From positions 57,761,899 through 57,825,898 of the forward strand of contig CP136067.1 of NCBI GenBank assembly GCA_032622095.1: DNA of 64,000 nucleotides, written 5' to 3'. The translations under genes were made by a program, and so were the position numbers. The stretch comes from Siphonodentalium dalli (lineage: Eukaryota > Mollusca > Scaphopoda > Gadilida > Siphonodentaliidae). Each line of letters begins with the position of its first letter. The stretch's first letter is position 1. The notes beneath the pieces are model-generated. The model saw only the letters and a list, made by a program, of their open reading frames with translations, was not told the DNA's origin and did no database searches. Of this stretch, positions 1-8,286 are shown piece after piece.

Positions 1-36
1 CTATGAATCAGGCACCAACTCATTTTCGGAAAAAAA

Positions 37-294
37 ATGATAAAAGATGCCCCAAAGAGAGTGATTGATTGGATGTCAGAATGCTGTACAAATATTTTAA
101 AAGGCAATGCAAAACTAACAGAAGCTCAGAAGCGCAAACTTCGTCCGAGGTGTCGACATCTCAGAGAACTTGCAAGTAAATCAACATCTTTGAAACGAAA
201 AAAACAAATTTTAAACCAGAAAGGAGGTTTTTTACCACTTCTTATGCTAGCACAGTTGCTTGGTAAAGCACTCGCTGGAATACTTCGCGGTTAA
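37..294 (+). CDS. small basic virion core-like protein with hydrophobic tail
   Basis: 85 residues. The first 60 are rich in Lys and Arg (runs such as QKRKLRPRCRHLR and LKRKKQ). The last 23 are hydrophobic and glycine-containing (KGGFLPLLMLAQLLGKALAG). A basic region followed by a GGFLP-type hydrophobic helix resembles the small core (X/mu-like) proteins of adintoviruses and adenoviruses, thought to coat DNA or act on membranes in the particle. The ATG at 37 is the first in frame and the next gene starts two bases after its stop. Family membership is inferred from composition and position; no catalytic motif is present. Confidence 0.6.
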   Translation: MIKDAPKRVIDWMSECCTNILKGNAKLTEAQKRKLRPRCRHLRELASKSTSLKRKKQILNQKGGFLPLLMLAQLLGKALAGILRG

Positions 295-296
295 AC

Positions 297-1037
297 ATGA
301 ATAAAATGGTCGCTGTTCCCTTCAAAATGTTAGATGACAATAAAAAATGGAGAATGAGTCTAACTAATCCGAAATTACCACCTAATCCTGAAATTACGAA
401 TATTTCACAACTAAGCAGAGAATTGAATTCAGTTTCTGATCAAAATGTGTCAGAAACTGAGAAGGTTCAATTATATGGTACAACTTTGCCCAAATTGAAA
501 ACTTCTCAAAAATCAGTTAGAGCTATTTCAGCCCCGAAAACAGAAAAACCATTTAATCATCATCATATGGATGTGATAGAAAGTATTCCGTTAAAGATGA
601 GAAAAAAAGCTGAACAACTTTTACAACTGATTTCAAAACATCCACAAATGAAGTTTGATGAACATGGACAATTAAAATATGGTGAAAAAGTTATTAGAGG
701 ATCAAATATTGTTGATCTCCTCAATGATATTGTACGACAAAGAAAAGGTTTCGAACCAACAGGCTGGCAAACCTTTTCACAAGGATTGAGCGAGGTTAAT
801 GTACCTCAAGATTTTGTAGGGAACAGAAACCGCTGGCTTTGGATTAAAAAACATTTGAAAGATGATTCAGATGATGATTTTGAAACTCCGGTACAAAGCA
901 TAACACCAAAACGATTTGATTCTCATCGATTCACACCAATGAAAGTTATAAAAGCAAGACATTCAAAAACTAAAATAGCAGATAGGTTGACACCAAAGGG
1001 TATTAAAACAGAAAAAACACAATGGGATCCATACTAG
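297..1037 (+). CDS. Polinton-associated protein of unknown function
   Basis: 246 residues, hydrophilic, no signal peptide or membrane span. The N-terminal ~95 residues look disordered (Pro, Ser, Thr, Lys rich). A more ordered core at about 96-190 includes IPLKMRKKAEQLLQLISKHP, SNIVDLLNDIVRQRKG and VPQDFVGNRNRW. An acidic patch DDSDDD (about 191-196) and a basic tail follow. Similar proteins sit next to the integrase in animal Polinton-type elements, but I know of no established function. The ORF ends inside the integrase start (16-bp overlap), which suggests co-expression. Its role in DNA binding or particle assembly is open. Confidence 0.65.
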   Translation: MNKMVAVPFKMLDDNKKWRMSLTNPKLPPNPEITNISQLSRELNSVSDQNVSETEKVQLYGTTLPKLKTSQKSVRAISAPKTEKPFNHHHMDVIESIPLKMRKKAEQLLQLISKHPQMKFDEHGQLKYGEKVIRGSNIVDLLNDIVRQRKGFEPTGWQTFSQGLSEVNVPQDFVGNRNRWLWIKKHLKDDSDDDFETPVQSITPKRFDSHRFTPMKVIKARHSKTKIADRLTPKGIKTEKTQWDPY

Positions 1038-2122
1038 ATGAACAGTTATCTAAAATTTTCTATAATCCGAAGAAAGTTGGAAGTTATGGCGGTGTTGTAA
1101 AGAAGCTTTTTGATGAAGCGAAAAAGCAAAATAAAAAAATTAAACTCATAGATGTGAAGAAATGGTTGCAAGGCCAGTCGACATATACTTTACACAAACC
1201 AATAATTCGAAAATTCCAACGTAGAAAGACTGTTGTAGCGGGGATTGATATTCAATGGCAGGCAGATTTAGCTGATCTTCAGAATTTGAAAAAACATAAT
1301 GATAATTACATATATCTGTTGTGTGTGATAGACGTTTTTTCAAAATTTGCGTGGGTAGTGCCAATCCACGATAAATCTGGACAAACATTGATCGAATCAT
1401 TCAGGAAAATTTTGAAATCTTCAAAACGTAAACAAAAATCGTTTCAAGCTAATAAAGGTTCTGAATTCAAAAATGAAAAGTTTTTGAAATTTCTGCGATC
1501 AGAAAGCATTCATTTCTTCACAACTGAGAATCCAGAGACTAAAGCAAGTATTGTCGAGCGATTTCAAAGAACTTTAAAAACTGGTATGTGGAAGTATTTC
1601 ACACACAATAAAACTTCAAGATATATTGATGTTTTACAGCCCCTAGTCGATTCTTGCAACAATAGTTATCACCGCAGCATAAAATCGAAACCGTCGGCAG
1701 TTACTTTGAAAACTGAAGCTGAAATTTCCAAAAATCCATATGGAACAGGGAGTAAAAAAGGAAAATCTACACTGAAAGTGGGTGACTTGGTTCGTATCAA
1801 CAAAACCAAAAGAACATTTGAAAAGGGTTATTTACCAAACTGGACTCGTGAAATTTTCAAAGTTGATAAAATTTGTAAAACTAATCCAGTAACATACAAA
1901 GTTTCTGATCTTGATGGTGAAGAGATTGATGGATCATTCTACAAACATGAAATCCAGCATGTAAAAGACAGTAAGGTGTATGAAATAGAATCAGTTATTG
2001 ATAAAAGAACGAGAAGAGTGGATGGTAAAACAGTAAAAGAAATTAAAGTTCATTGGCTTGGATATCCAAAAAAGTTTGACAGTAAAAAAAACTGTTGGAT
2101 CCCAGCTTCAAATTTAGTATAA
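1022..2122 (+). CDS. retrovirus-type integrase with C-terminal chromodomain, second catalytic Asp replaced
   Basis: 366 residues. An N-terminal helical region (1-70) is followed by an RNase H-fold integrase core (about 72-240). First acidic residue is Asp82 in QADLADL; third is Glu179 in ASIVERF. The residue 35 before Glu179, where the family has Asp in a (T/S)D-(K/N)-G-(S/T)-EF motif, is Asn144 in QANKGSEF (codon AAT at 1451-1453). The D,D(35)E geometry is kept, but one metal ligand is lost. A basic SH3-like segment lies near 258-315, then a chromodomain near 318-366 (KVYEIESVIDK ... KVHWLGYPKKF ... CWIPASNLV), as in many Polinton integrases, where it may guide insertion to modified chromatin. 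The frame is otherwise intact. As written the enzyme is predicted inactive for strand transfer; a sequencing error at one base is the alternative. Confidence 0.9.
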   Translation: MGSILDEQLSKIFYNPKKVGSYGGVVKKLFDEAKKQNKKIKLIDVKKWLQGQSTYTLHKPIIRKFQRRKTVVAGIDIQWQADLADLQNLKKHNDNYIYLLCVIDVFSKFAWVVPIHDKSGQTLIESFRKILKSSKRKQKSFQANKGSEFKNEKFLKFLRSESIHFFTTENPETKASIVERFQRTLKTGMWKYFTHNKTSRYIDVLQPLVDSCNNSYHRSIKSKPSAVTLKTEAEISKNPYGTGSKKGKSTLKVGDLVRINKTKRTFEKGYLPNWTREIFKVDKICKTNPVTYKVSDLDGEEIDGSFYKHEIQHVKDSKVYEIESVIDKRTRRVDGKTVKEIKVHWLGYPKKFDSKKNCWIPASNLV

Positions 2123-2135
2123 AACAGAATTTACC

Positions 2136-2393
2136 ATGTTGGAAAATCATTCAGATTCAATTAATCTCGATGAACCATCACAATTTAAGTTCTGTGGTGA
2201 AAAAGTTGCTAAGAACCAAGTCACCTACTTCACGAAGATAATTATTATTTATATCATAATAATTACATCTATTGTACACATTAGTATCCAGAGCGCAAAC
2301 AAAGAATTGTGGCTTATTCTTCTAAGTAGTTCTCTAGGTTATATTCTACCAACACATGGACTGCAATTATTGAAAAATACTGAGAAAAAATGA
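2136..2393 (+). CDS. small two-span membrane protein of Polinton/adintovirus type
   Basis: 85 residues. The N-terminal 36 residues are polar (SQFKFCGEKVAKNQVTYFTK). Two hydrophobic segments follow: about 38-54 (IIIIYIIIITSIVHISI) and about 59-77 (LWLILLSSSLGYILPTHGL). This CGEKVxKN...LLSSSLGYILP layout is a recurring small gene between integrase and capsid genes in such elements. Membrane insertion is clear from sequence; the function (virion membrane, egress) is unknown. Its stop overlaps the start of the next gene by four bases (ATGA). Confidence 0.7.
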   Translation: MLENHSDSINLDEPSQFKFCGEKVAKNQVTYFTKIIIIYIIIITSIVHISIQSANKELWLILLSSSLGYILPTHGLQLLKNTEKK

Positions 2394-3238
2394 ATTCATT
2401 CTACATAACTCTCATGAGTGATAGTTCAATGTCACTTTACCCAGCCAACTCACAATGTTGTTTCACAGTGAAATTACCAAAAACCATACATATTGATAAA
2501 GAGCTTTGGGAAGTTGCAATGGTTGAACTAATTGTACCATCAGAAACATACAACATTATTGGAGATGCCTGCAAAATAAAAATAAAAACTTCTGTTCCAA
2601 GAATTTTACAATATTTGAATAAGATACCAATGAGTCATGTAGTAATTTCAAAACCAGAAAATGGTATAGAATTAAAAATACCAGAAGGAGCATATTCTGG
2701 TGGATCACATTTGACATATACAATTCAAGGTGTAATTGATAGTACAGTAAGCAGAATGATTCCAGAACTGGAATTCGAAATCGGATATTCCAAAGCACAA
2801 CAACGAGTTAAAATTTCAACCAATAGTTATACCAAAGTAGGTCTTGTACTCCCCAGAGCTCTTTTGGATAAACTTGGTTACAGAACAGAATCAAACACTG
2901 TCACATTTGCTACTCCTTCGATAACATTTCCATATGGAGTTGATTTAAATGCGGAGCATAATCAATTGTTTGTTTATTCTGACATTGCTGATTATACAAT
3001 TCGTAGTGATGTTGAAGCACCGATATTACGAGTGACATCATTCGAGAGTAAAAGAATACATGATGGTAAACATATTAGGCATGAATTCAAAAACTTACAT
3101 TATGTACCAGTATCAAAGTCTAGCTTTGATACCATAAATGTATATATAACTGGTGATACTGGCAAACCAATTCAGTTTATTGGTGGAAAGTCTATGGTAA
3201 AGTTGCAATTCCGACGCCGAAGTAATTTGTATTTATGA
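2390..3238 (+). CDS. penton-like minor capsid protein
   Basis: 282 residues. The start MNSFYITLMSDSSMSLYPAN followed by a segment ending in LWEVAMVELIVPSE is the hallmark N-terminus of the Polinton/adintovirus minor capsid protein, predicted as a single jelly-roll that caps the fivefold vertices. The body is beta-rich with many alternating hydrophobic residues, and the C-terminus is basic (LQFRRRSNLYL). No membrane span. Its position between the small membrane gene and the pVI-like gene, with ATGA overlaps on both sides, matches a capsid module. The assignment comes from recognising the family pattern by eye, not from alignment. Confidence 0.8.
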   Translation: MNSFYITLMSDSSMSLYPANSQCCFTVKLPKTIHIDKELWEVAMVELIVPSETYNIIGDACKIKIKTSVPRILQYLNKIPMSHVVISKPENGIELKIPEGAYSGGSHLTYTIQGVIDSTVSRMIPELEFEIGYSKAQQRVKISTNSYTKVGLVLPRALLDKLGYRTESNTVTFATPSITFPYGVDLNAEHNQLFVYSDIADYTIRSDVEAPILRVTSFESKRIHDGKHIRHEFKNLHYVPVSKSSFDTINVYITGDTGKPIQFIGGKSMVKLQFRRRSNLYL

Positions 3239-3615
3239 TGATTGCCGTGTATATAGGCGTATCTAGACAGTATGGAAATGGAATTGGTTCACTATTCAAA
3301 TCTGCAATGAGAACAGTAATACCGTTTCTAAAACCTATTGGTCAGATTGCTAAGCAACAAGTATTCAAGCATGGACTTGCTGCAGTCGAAGATATCATTC
3401 ATCGTGGTAAAACCCCAAAAGAAGTATTTTTGAAACAAGGTAAAGAAGCATTGAAATCTTTTGGAAGGGAAACAATAAAGAAAATATCAACACCAAATGG
3501 CATAAATAGATCATCGCGACCTTTGAAAAATCATTCTTCTCGCAAACGAGTTAGAAGTAAGCCCATTAAAACGCCTGTAAAGAAATCAAAACGATCTCTC
3601 GATATATTTGATTAA
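3235..3615 (+). CDS. adenovirus pVI-like basic virion protein
   Basis: 126 residues. The N-terminal part has a Gly-rich/amphipathic stretch (YGNGIGSLFKSAMRTVIPFLKPIGQ, about 14-38), the kind of membrane-active helix seen in pVI-like proteins. The C-terminal half is strongly basic (SSRKRVRSKPIKTPVKKSKR) and ends in DIFD. Similar proteins lie directly upstream of the major capsid gene in Polintons and adintoviruses, where they are proposed to link hexon and DNA and to disrupt membranes on entry. Three bases separate the stop from the next ATG. Which of the two N-terminal Met codons is used is not decidable. Confidence 0.7.
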   Translation: MMIAVYIGVSRQYGNGIGSLFKSAMRTVIPFLKPIGQIAKQQVFKHGLAAVEDIIHRGKTPKEVFLKQGKEALKSFGRETIKKISTPNGINRSSRPLKNHSSRKRVRSKPIKTPVKKSKRSLDIFD

Positions 3616-3617
3616 TC

Positions 3618-4901
3618 ATGATGATGCAAAATGGATCATGCGTATGCAGCAAGTCCGAGTTAGATGCTTCTGATGTTCCACCAACAATGACAACGATGTT
3701 GGAATCACAGTGGATAGAACATCACCCGATTAGCTCTTTGAATAATTCCGCACCGATAGAATTTGTAATTCCGCCTCAAACTGAAAAATGGACAGATGTA
3801 AATCAATCATATTTGTACCTGAAATTCAAAATCACAAAAGCAGATGGAACAAACTTGGTTGATGGTACTGATGAAATTGCGCCTATTAACAACTTTTTTC
3901 ATAGCATGTTCAGTAGTATCGATATTTACCTAAATAACAAACTAGTAACGGCAAACGGAGATACCTATCCATATCGAGCCTACATGGAAAATCTCTTGGC
4001 TTATTCTGGTGAATGTAAAGAAAATCAACTTGTCGCACTAGAAATGTGGTACCCCGACACCTCTAAACAGTTCACCGAAAACACTAACGCTGGTGGTAAT
4101 GATGGATTGAAATCTCGCCAAGCAATCATAGAAGGTAGTAAAACGGTAGAATTGTGTGGTCGTTTACACACAGATATATTTCTACAAGAGAAATACTTAC
4201 CAAATGGAATTGAGATAAGAATTCGTCTCAATAGAGCGAATCCAAAATTCTCTTTAATTGGTCAGGCCAACGGAAAAATAGTATTTGAAACGGCAGTTTT
4301 CAATGTTCGTACAATTACGCTGATGCCAGTAGTAGCAAATAACTTGAACCAAACAATAATACAGAAAAATATGAAAATACCGATTAGAAGAGTTGAAGTA
4401 AAAACATTCACTATCGGTGCAGGGCTTAGATCAAAAATTGAAGATCACCTTTTTCAAGGACAATTGCCGAAGAGACTTTTCATATGCTTGGTATCAAACA
4501 AAGATATGAATGGCGATATTGAAACGAACCCATTTCATTTCCAACACTTCAATCTGAGAAAACTTGAAGTTAGTCAGGACGAACATACCATCCATAACCG
4601 ACCATTTGAACCAAACTTTGAATCAGAACAATGCCTAAGATCTTATTTATCACTGTTTCAGTCTTCGGGTATGTTTGGACAAAACAAATCCTTTGGTTTG
4701 AATCTCGAAAAATACATGAATGGTTATTGTTTCTGGGGTTACGACCTCACAGCTGACCAAGGAGCAGAGGAAGGACATTTGCATCCTATAAATACCGGTA
4801 ACATAAGGTTGGAGCTTCAGTTTGCTGCAGCTCTAGCTTCAGTGATCAACGTGATAGTCTATGCTGAGTTCGATAATCAAATTGAAATCAACAGTTTGTG
4901 A
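3618..4901 (+). CDS. hexon-like double jelly-roll major capsid protein
   Basis: 427 residues, near the usual length for Polinton-type major capsid proteins. Recognisable features are an N-terminal TTMLESQWIEHHPISSL, the IEFVIPPQTEKWTDVNQSYL segment with YLKFKI, the NNFFHSMFSSIDIYLNN stretch, the YPYRAYMENLL motif, and a C-terminal strand with INTGNIRLELQFAAAL then NVIVYAEFDN. These are characteristic of the double jelly-roll fold shared with adenovirus hexon and nucleocytoplasmic virus capsids, in which trimers build the icosahedral shell. The frame is complete. It lies within the capsid module, preceded by penton-like and pVI-like genes. This is the strongest evidence that the element can encode particles. 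Confidence 0.88.
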   Translation: MMMQNGSCVCSKSELDASDVPPTMTTMLESQWIEHHPISSLNNSAPIEFVIPPQTEKWTDVNQSYLYLKFKITKADGTNLVDGTDEIAPINNFFHSMFSSIDIYLNNKLVTANGDTYPYRAYMENLLAYSGECKENQLVALEMWYPDTSKQFTENTNAGGNDGLKSRQAIIEGSKTVELCGRLHTDIFLQEKYLPNGIEIRIRLNRANPKFSLIGQANGKIVFETAVFNVRTITLMPVVANNLNQTIIQKNMKIPIRRVEVKTFTIGAGLRSKIEDHLFQGQLPKRLFICLVSNKDMNGDIETNPFHFQHFNLRKLEVSQDEHTIHNRPFEPNFESEQCLRSYLSLFQSSGMFGQNKSFGLNLEKYMNGYCFWGYDLTADQGAEEGHLHPINTGNIRLELQFAAALASVINVIVYAEFDNQIEINSL

Positions 4902-4926
4902 GAAATAATAACAGATTATTAAAAAC

Positions 4927-5385
4927 ATGGATGGATTGCATTTGGAGGAAAAATTGAGACTGGAAGTTGGAGGACTCGATTTCATTCCATATGTTTCTAT
5001 CCTTGACAAAGTTCGGAAAACTTTCGAGAAATGTTTCGTTCATGAAAAACAAAATCAAATTTCAAAAGAAGTGACACTCAATTGTGAAGGATGTAAAATA
5101 GATCATCCAAGTCAGACACGACATTTACTTTGTCTTTGGACACCACCTATACAATGGGTAGATATGTTCATTGATATAGCACTACTTAAATTGAACATCT
5201 ACCGAGTTATGGAACAATGGTATCCAGAAATAGAATCATTTACACCACAAGAGAAATTTGAGACATTCAAACTTTGGAAAGATATAAAGGAAGTTGTTCA
5301 TGCAAACTGTATCCAATTTAATTCGGTTTTTGTTGACTTGTGGTGTGAAAAAGTAAAAAAAAACAACTACGAAGATGAACACTAG
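4927..5385 (+). CDS. Cys-motif protein of unknown function in the capsid module
   Basis: 152 residues, acidic to neutral, no membrane span. It holds a possible metal-binding cluster at about residues 56-75: TLNCEGCKIDHPSQTRHLLC, with C-x2-C-x3-H and then H-x3-C. The C-terminal half is helical and Trp-rich (WTPPIQWVDMF, EQWYPEIESF, LWKDIKEVV). Proteins with a CEGCxxDHPSQ motif recur in animal Polinton-type elements next to the capsid and protease genes, but no function is established. It begins 25 bases after the major capsid stop and overlaps the protease start by 11 bases, so it was probably selected as part of the late gene set. Zinc binding is inference. Confidence 0.6.
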   Translation: MDGLHLEEKLRLEVGGLDFIPYVSILDKVRKTFEKCFVHEKQNQISKEVTLNCEGCKIDHPSQTRHLLCLWTPPIQWVDMFIDIALLKLNIYRVMEQWYPEIESFTPQEKFETFKLWKDIKEVVHANCIQFNSVFVDLWCEKVKKNNYEDEH

Positions 5386-5905
5386 CGAACTTCATAATAT
5401 ACTAGACAAATCATCCTACCTCTGTTCATTGTATGGTGTGGTGTGTGCAAAAGATCAGTTACCACACGAGAAACCTCATCATGTAAAAGCATACATAGTA
5501 AATACACATACGTCAGAAAAGCCAGGAGAACACTGGGTTGCAATTTTCTTCAATGGGAACATTGCAACATATTTCGATTCGTTTGGGATACCAGTTATTG
5601 ATAAATATATCAAATCATTTATTCAAAGAAATTCGATCGAATGTAAAATAAACGTTGGGCGGTTTCAACATCACGGTACAAACGTGTGTGGTATCTACTT
5701 CATATTTGCTTTACATTTCTTGAAAAGCGGATATGGTATAAAAGTATTAGTTGAAATGAATTTTGATGGTGACTACTTCAAAAATGATAGAAAAGTATTT
5801 GATTGGTTTCATAGAAACTATGAGCCCTTACGAAAAGAATCAGAAACATTACCCAAAACATGTATTTCACAAACTTGTAAGACTTACTGTGAATTTCAGT
5901 GTTGA
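5375..5905 (+). CDS. adenain-like cysteine protease
   Basis: 176 residues. The catalytic layout of the adenovirus maturation protease (C5/adenain) family is visible in order: His53 in GEHWVAIF, Asp68 in TYFDSFG, Gln98 (oxyanion hole) in GRFQHHG and Cys105 in NVCGIYFIFAL. Spacing fits the family. Such enzymes cut precursor capsid and core proteins during virion maturation. The likely substrates are the neighbouring core-like and pVI-like proteins; GG/GxG sites were not mapped. It is the last gene of the module and is followed by a poly(A) signal about 180 bases after the stop. All key residues are present. Confidence 0.85.
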   Translation: MNTSELHNILDKSSYLCSLYGVVCAKDQLPHEKPHHVKAYIVNTHTSEKPGEHWVAIFFNGNIATYFDSFGIPVIDKYIKSFIQRNSIECKINVGRFQHHGTNVCGIYFIFALHFLKSGYGIKVLVEMNFDGDYFKNDRKVFDWFHRNYEPLRKESETLPKTCISQTCKTYCEFQC

Positions 5906-6271
5906 TAAAATGTGTTCATTACCAATTGTTTAAACATGTTAAAATCATAATCATTTTGTAAATATGTTGATTGTTAATGATGAAATGAGTTACCAAATGT
6001 AAATTATGTTCATTGCATTACCAATTATTGATTGTAAATATGATAATTTCATGATTAGTTGTAAATATGTTGATTCTTAATTCAAAAATAAAAGTTATGT
6101 TGTTGAAAAACAGTGTCTGTTTTTAATGATCGTCTTCGGCAATGTCGATGAAGATCTTAATTCACCAAAAAGAAACACATTTGAAATATCATTCGGGAAA
6201 ATTGGTAGAAAATCACAATGACGTCGCCAACGACATCCGCGCGTTTTACATATAACAAAAATCCCATTTAG
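5906..6271. other. non-coding stretch between Polinton-like genes and repeat R1
   Basis: AT-rich 3' region with three degenerate TTGTAAATATGTTGAT words and the poly(A) signal. From about 6120 the base composition becomes balanced. No ORF or clear terminal repeat of the Polinton-like element was found, so its exact right end is unknown. Confidence 0.5.
6087..6092 (+). terminator. candidate poly(A) signal for the capsid/protease transcripts
   Basis: An AATAAA hexamer lies about 180 bases after the protease stop, inside AT-rich DNA with repeated TGTAAATATGTTGATT-like words (around 5958, 6030 and 6059). No other AATAAA was noticed in the gene block, so it could serve the whole late region. Function is inferred. 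Confidence 0.4.
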
Positions 6272-6361
6272 AGCATATCATTTTCTGGCCGCGATCTAGG
6301 TTGCAGCTGCCCCCGTGCTTAGCGCCAGTGAGATGGTTTTGGATTAGGCTTAGGACGGATT

Positions 6362-6678
6362 ATGGACTTGATCCCCGAAGCCGCGTTACTTGCAGTGCAA
6401 AATAGTCAGGTAGTTAACATCGCTAGTTGGTCTCTCCAGTCTAGCGGGGGCTACTTGACACTTTGCTTGGAGTTCCGGACCAAAGATTCTGGTAACCAGA
6501 GATCTAAAGACCGGGACGTCAACGCCAAAGCCACCCGCTGCACCATGCCGAAGATGAAGACCGGGCCTACGAAGAAAAAGACTCCTTCTAGGCTCCGAAG
6601 GGATGCTGCTAGACGGGCGAAGTGGAAGAAGAAGATGGGGGCGACCGTTGATCGACCGGTCACCCCTCCCCGTGTGGC
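6362..6678 (+). pseudogene. R-element ORF, N-terminal half (copy 1)
   Basis: Starts with MDLIPEAALLAVQ. The start is supported by the truncated third copy at 8458, which reads MELIPDAALAAIQ. The conserved basic core KKKTPSRLRRDAARRAKWKK (about residues 72-91) is nearly repeated in copy 2 at 18.3 kb. It resembles basic gag/ORF1-like nucleic-acid-binding segments of retroelements, which is inference. The frame is cut after VTPPRV by the 916-bp MITE; the C-terminal half resumes at 7603. No enzyme motif. Confidence 0.55.
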
Positions 6679-7594
6679 CAGTGTTCACGCTGTCGGTAGC
6701 CAAATTAGCCAATGGCTAATCTTTTTCGAATTTGGCTAATAAAAATTTCATTTGGCTAAACTTTTGGCTAAACTTTTTTTGAGCCAAAATGGAGACGGAA
6801 ATCAGAAAGCTAATTAATAAAAGCGCTCAATAGATCGGCATTCAAGACGAAGTTAGGAGACGAAAGTACCGGTATTTCGTTATTTTCGTACTTATGAAAT
6901 ATCGTTCCGTGTGGCGGCTGTACAAAGGGAACATTATACAACTGATTGACATCTGATCAGTATTTTTGTTTATATATATGCTTTGAAGAGAGTTGTTATC
7001 AGTGAGCACAATTAATAGGTGAATACCTAGTGGTGACGCTGTTGTTTTAAGGTGTTTTTGTAATGTCCAATAAATAGGCGGATCGGAATAGTATCCATCA
7101 TTCACAACATCCATCATCTAATCATCAAAACGTATAAGCTGTATACTGATTATGTAATTAATTAAGCCGTCTGCATTGTTCGTGATAGAAGAGCAGTTCT
7201 TAACTCAGTGGTTACGCAATGTGTGTCATTAAATGTATCCGTGGCTTAACTTCATAAAAGATTTGAATACAATAGATACCGTGGTCCGTGCGCATGGTCC
7301 GACATGAAATCCCGTCGTATTTTATATTAATGCTTTATAAATTGATCTGCCTGTGTGTTATGTGATGATATGTTCGTATAATATTGATTTTAAAGTTGTT
7401 TTTGTGTTGTTTTAATTATGTTTTCATTCTGAGTAAAACAAATAAAGTTTAAAACAAATATTTTAGTCATTAATTGTGAACCGACCAGAAAACGATGATT
7501 TAACATTTGGCTAAAGTTTTTTTCATTTGGCTAATAAAATTTTCATTTGGCTAAACTTTTGGCTAAAGTTTTTTTCGGTCCAGCGTGAACACTG
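6679..7594. mobile_element. hAT-like non-autonomous DNA transposon (MITE), 916 bp
   Basis: The ends are inverted: CAGTGTTCACGCTG at 6679 and its reverse complement CAGCGTGAACACTG ending at 7594. The flanks are an 8-bp direct repeat CGTGTGGC (6671-6678 and 7595-7602). CAG-type ends with an 8-bp target duplication fit the hAT superfamily. Just inside both ends are repeated 'TTTGGCTAAA' words (6710-6775 and 7505-7570). No transposase ORF. Removing it restores the R element reading across the junction. Confidence 0.88.
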
Positions 7595-7602
7595 CGTGTG
7601 GC

Positions 7603-8124
7603 TCAGCCGTCCAGTGTCGTAGCCGGCAGGCCGGAGTTGTCTGAGAGACGCCCAGACGACCCGACCTGCATGGAGACTGACGACATTGGAACAGCTAGCA
7701 GGGACTCCGTGGATCTGCGGAGGTCCCTGCTGTCGTCGTCGAGGCTTGCGAAGACAGGGACGTGGATACCACCCCAGATGTTCCTGCCGCCAGCTTCGAC
7801 GTGGAACTGGATAGTTTTACTCCTCGGACACCGGATTACCAAAACATCCCGGTGTCCCCCAGCTCCACCAGCACCAACAACAACACCAGTACAGCCACCA
7901 CCCTTGCTGACGCAGAGCGCAATGAAAAATACGAAAAATTCATGGCAGAACATGCGATATGGCGACAAAAGTATGATCAAGAAGAAAAAGAAAGGGACAT
8001 ACTGGCGAAAGCAAGGGAGGAAAGATTGGAAGCTGTTTTGAAGTCTCAACAACAACTACAACAACAAGCAGAGTCAACAGCAACATCATCCGAACATAGA
8101 ACAAAAAAGAAGGCCAAGAAATAA
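7603..8124 (+). pseudogene. R-element ORF, C-terminal half (copy 1, frameshifted)
   Basis: Continues the ORF interrupted at 6678. The first part (SERRPDDPTCMETDDI) is in one frame; after about 7720 the matching protein (DTTPDVPAASFDVELDSFTP) continues in another. Comparison with copy 2 shows one missing C in the CTGCCGGAGG region of copy 1, so this copy is broken by a 1-bp deletion. The C-terminus is a charged coiled-coil-like stretch with Gln-rich and KKKAKK segments. Function unknown; non-coding in its present state. Confidence 0.55.
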
Positions 8125-8286
8125 AAAAAAAAATAGATCATTTTCATTTCACCCTCACCAATCTCATGTTAATGTAATACCATTACATGTATTCTCATTA
8201 AAATCAACAGTGGGTTGTAGGAGAGGGGTTCCGCCCCTTTCAAATCTTCCCGGGAAAGTTTCACAAACCCCCCATAGTAGTAGCAT

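Larger units (their letters stand above)
1..6110 (+). mobile_element. Polinton/adintovirus-like element, right-hand part
   Basis: Nine consecutive intronless + strand genes with viral-style spacing (4-bp ATGA overlaps at 2390 and 3235, larger overlaps at 1022 and 5375). They encode a retrovirus-type integrase, penton-like and hexon-like capsid proteins, a pVI-like basic protein and an adenain-like cysteine protease. This combination is known from Polintons (Mavericks) and adintoviruses, which integrate in animal genomes. The element continues left beyond the window. Protein-primed DNA polymerase and FtsK/HerA packaging ATPase genes, normally present, are not seen here. The right boundary is uncertain: the last gene stops at 5905, a poly(A) signal lies at 6087, and a different repeat starts near 6272. 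No terminal inverted repeat could be recognised. All nine frames are open, so the copy is either recent or the structural genes are under constraint. Confidence 0.88.
6272..8286 (+). mobile_element. retroelement-like unit R, copy 1 (split by a hAT-like MITE)
   Basis: Recognised because its parts recur at 18.18-23.96 kb (copy 2) and 8.29-8.52 kb (5' fragment). Order: leader with GCATATCATTT and GAGATGGTTTTGGATTAGGCT, an ORF starting at 6362, a basic protein segment, a Ser/Thr/Gln-rich segment, then a conserved 3' region (TCATTTCACCCTCACCAA, GTGGGTTGTAGGAGAGGGG). The start of a further copy follows directly at 8287, a head-to-tail arrangement of the kind known in Penelope-like and some LTR elements. 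No reverse transcriptase is present. Family unknown. Confidence 0.6.

Noticed and set aside
7603-8055. 150-codon minus-strand ORF opposite the R element ORF
   Set aside because: Shadow of the conserved + strand protein; the copy 2 comparison supports only the + strand.
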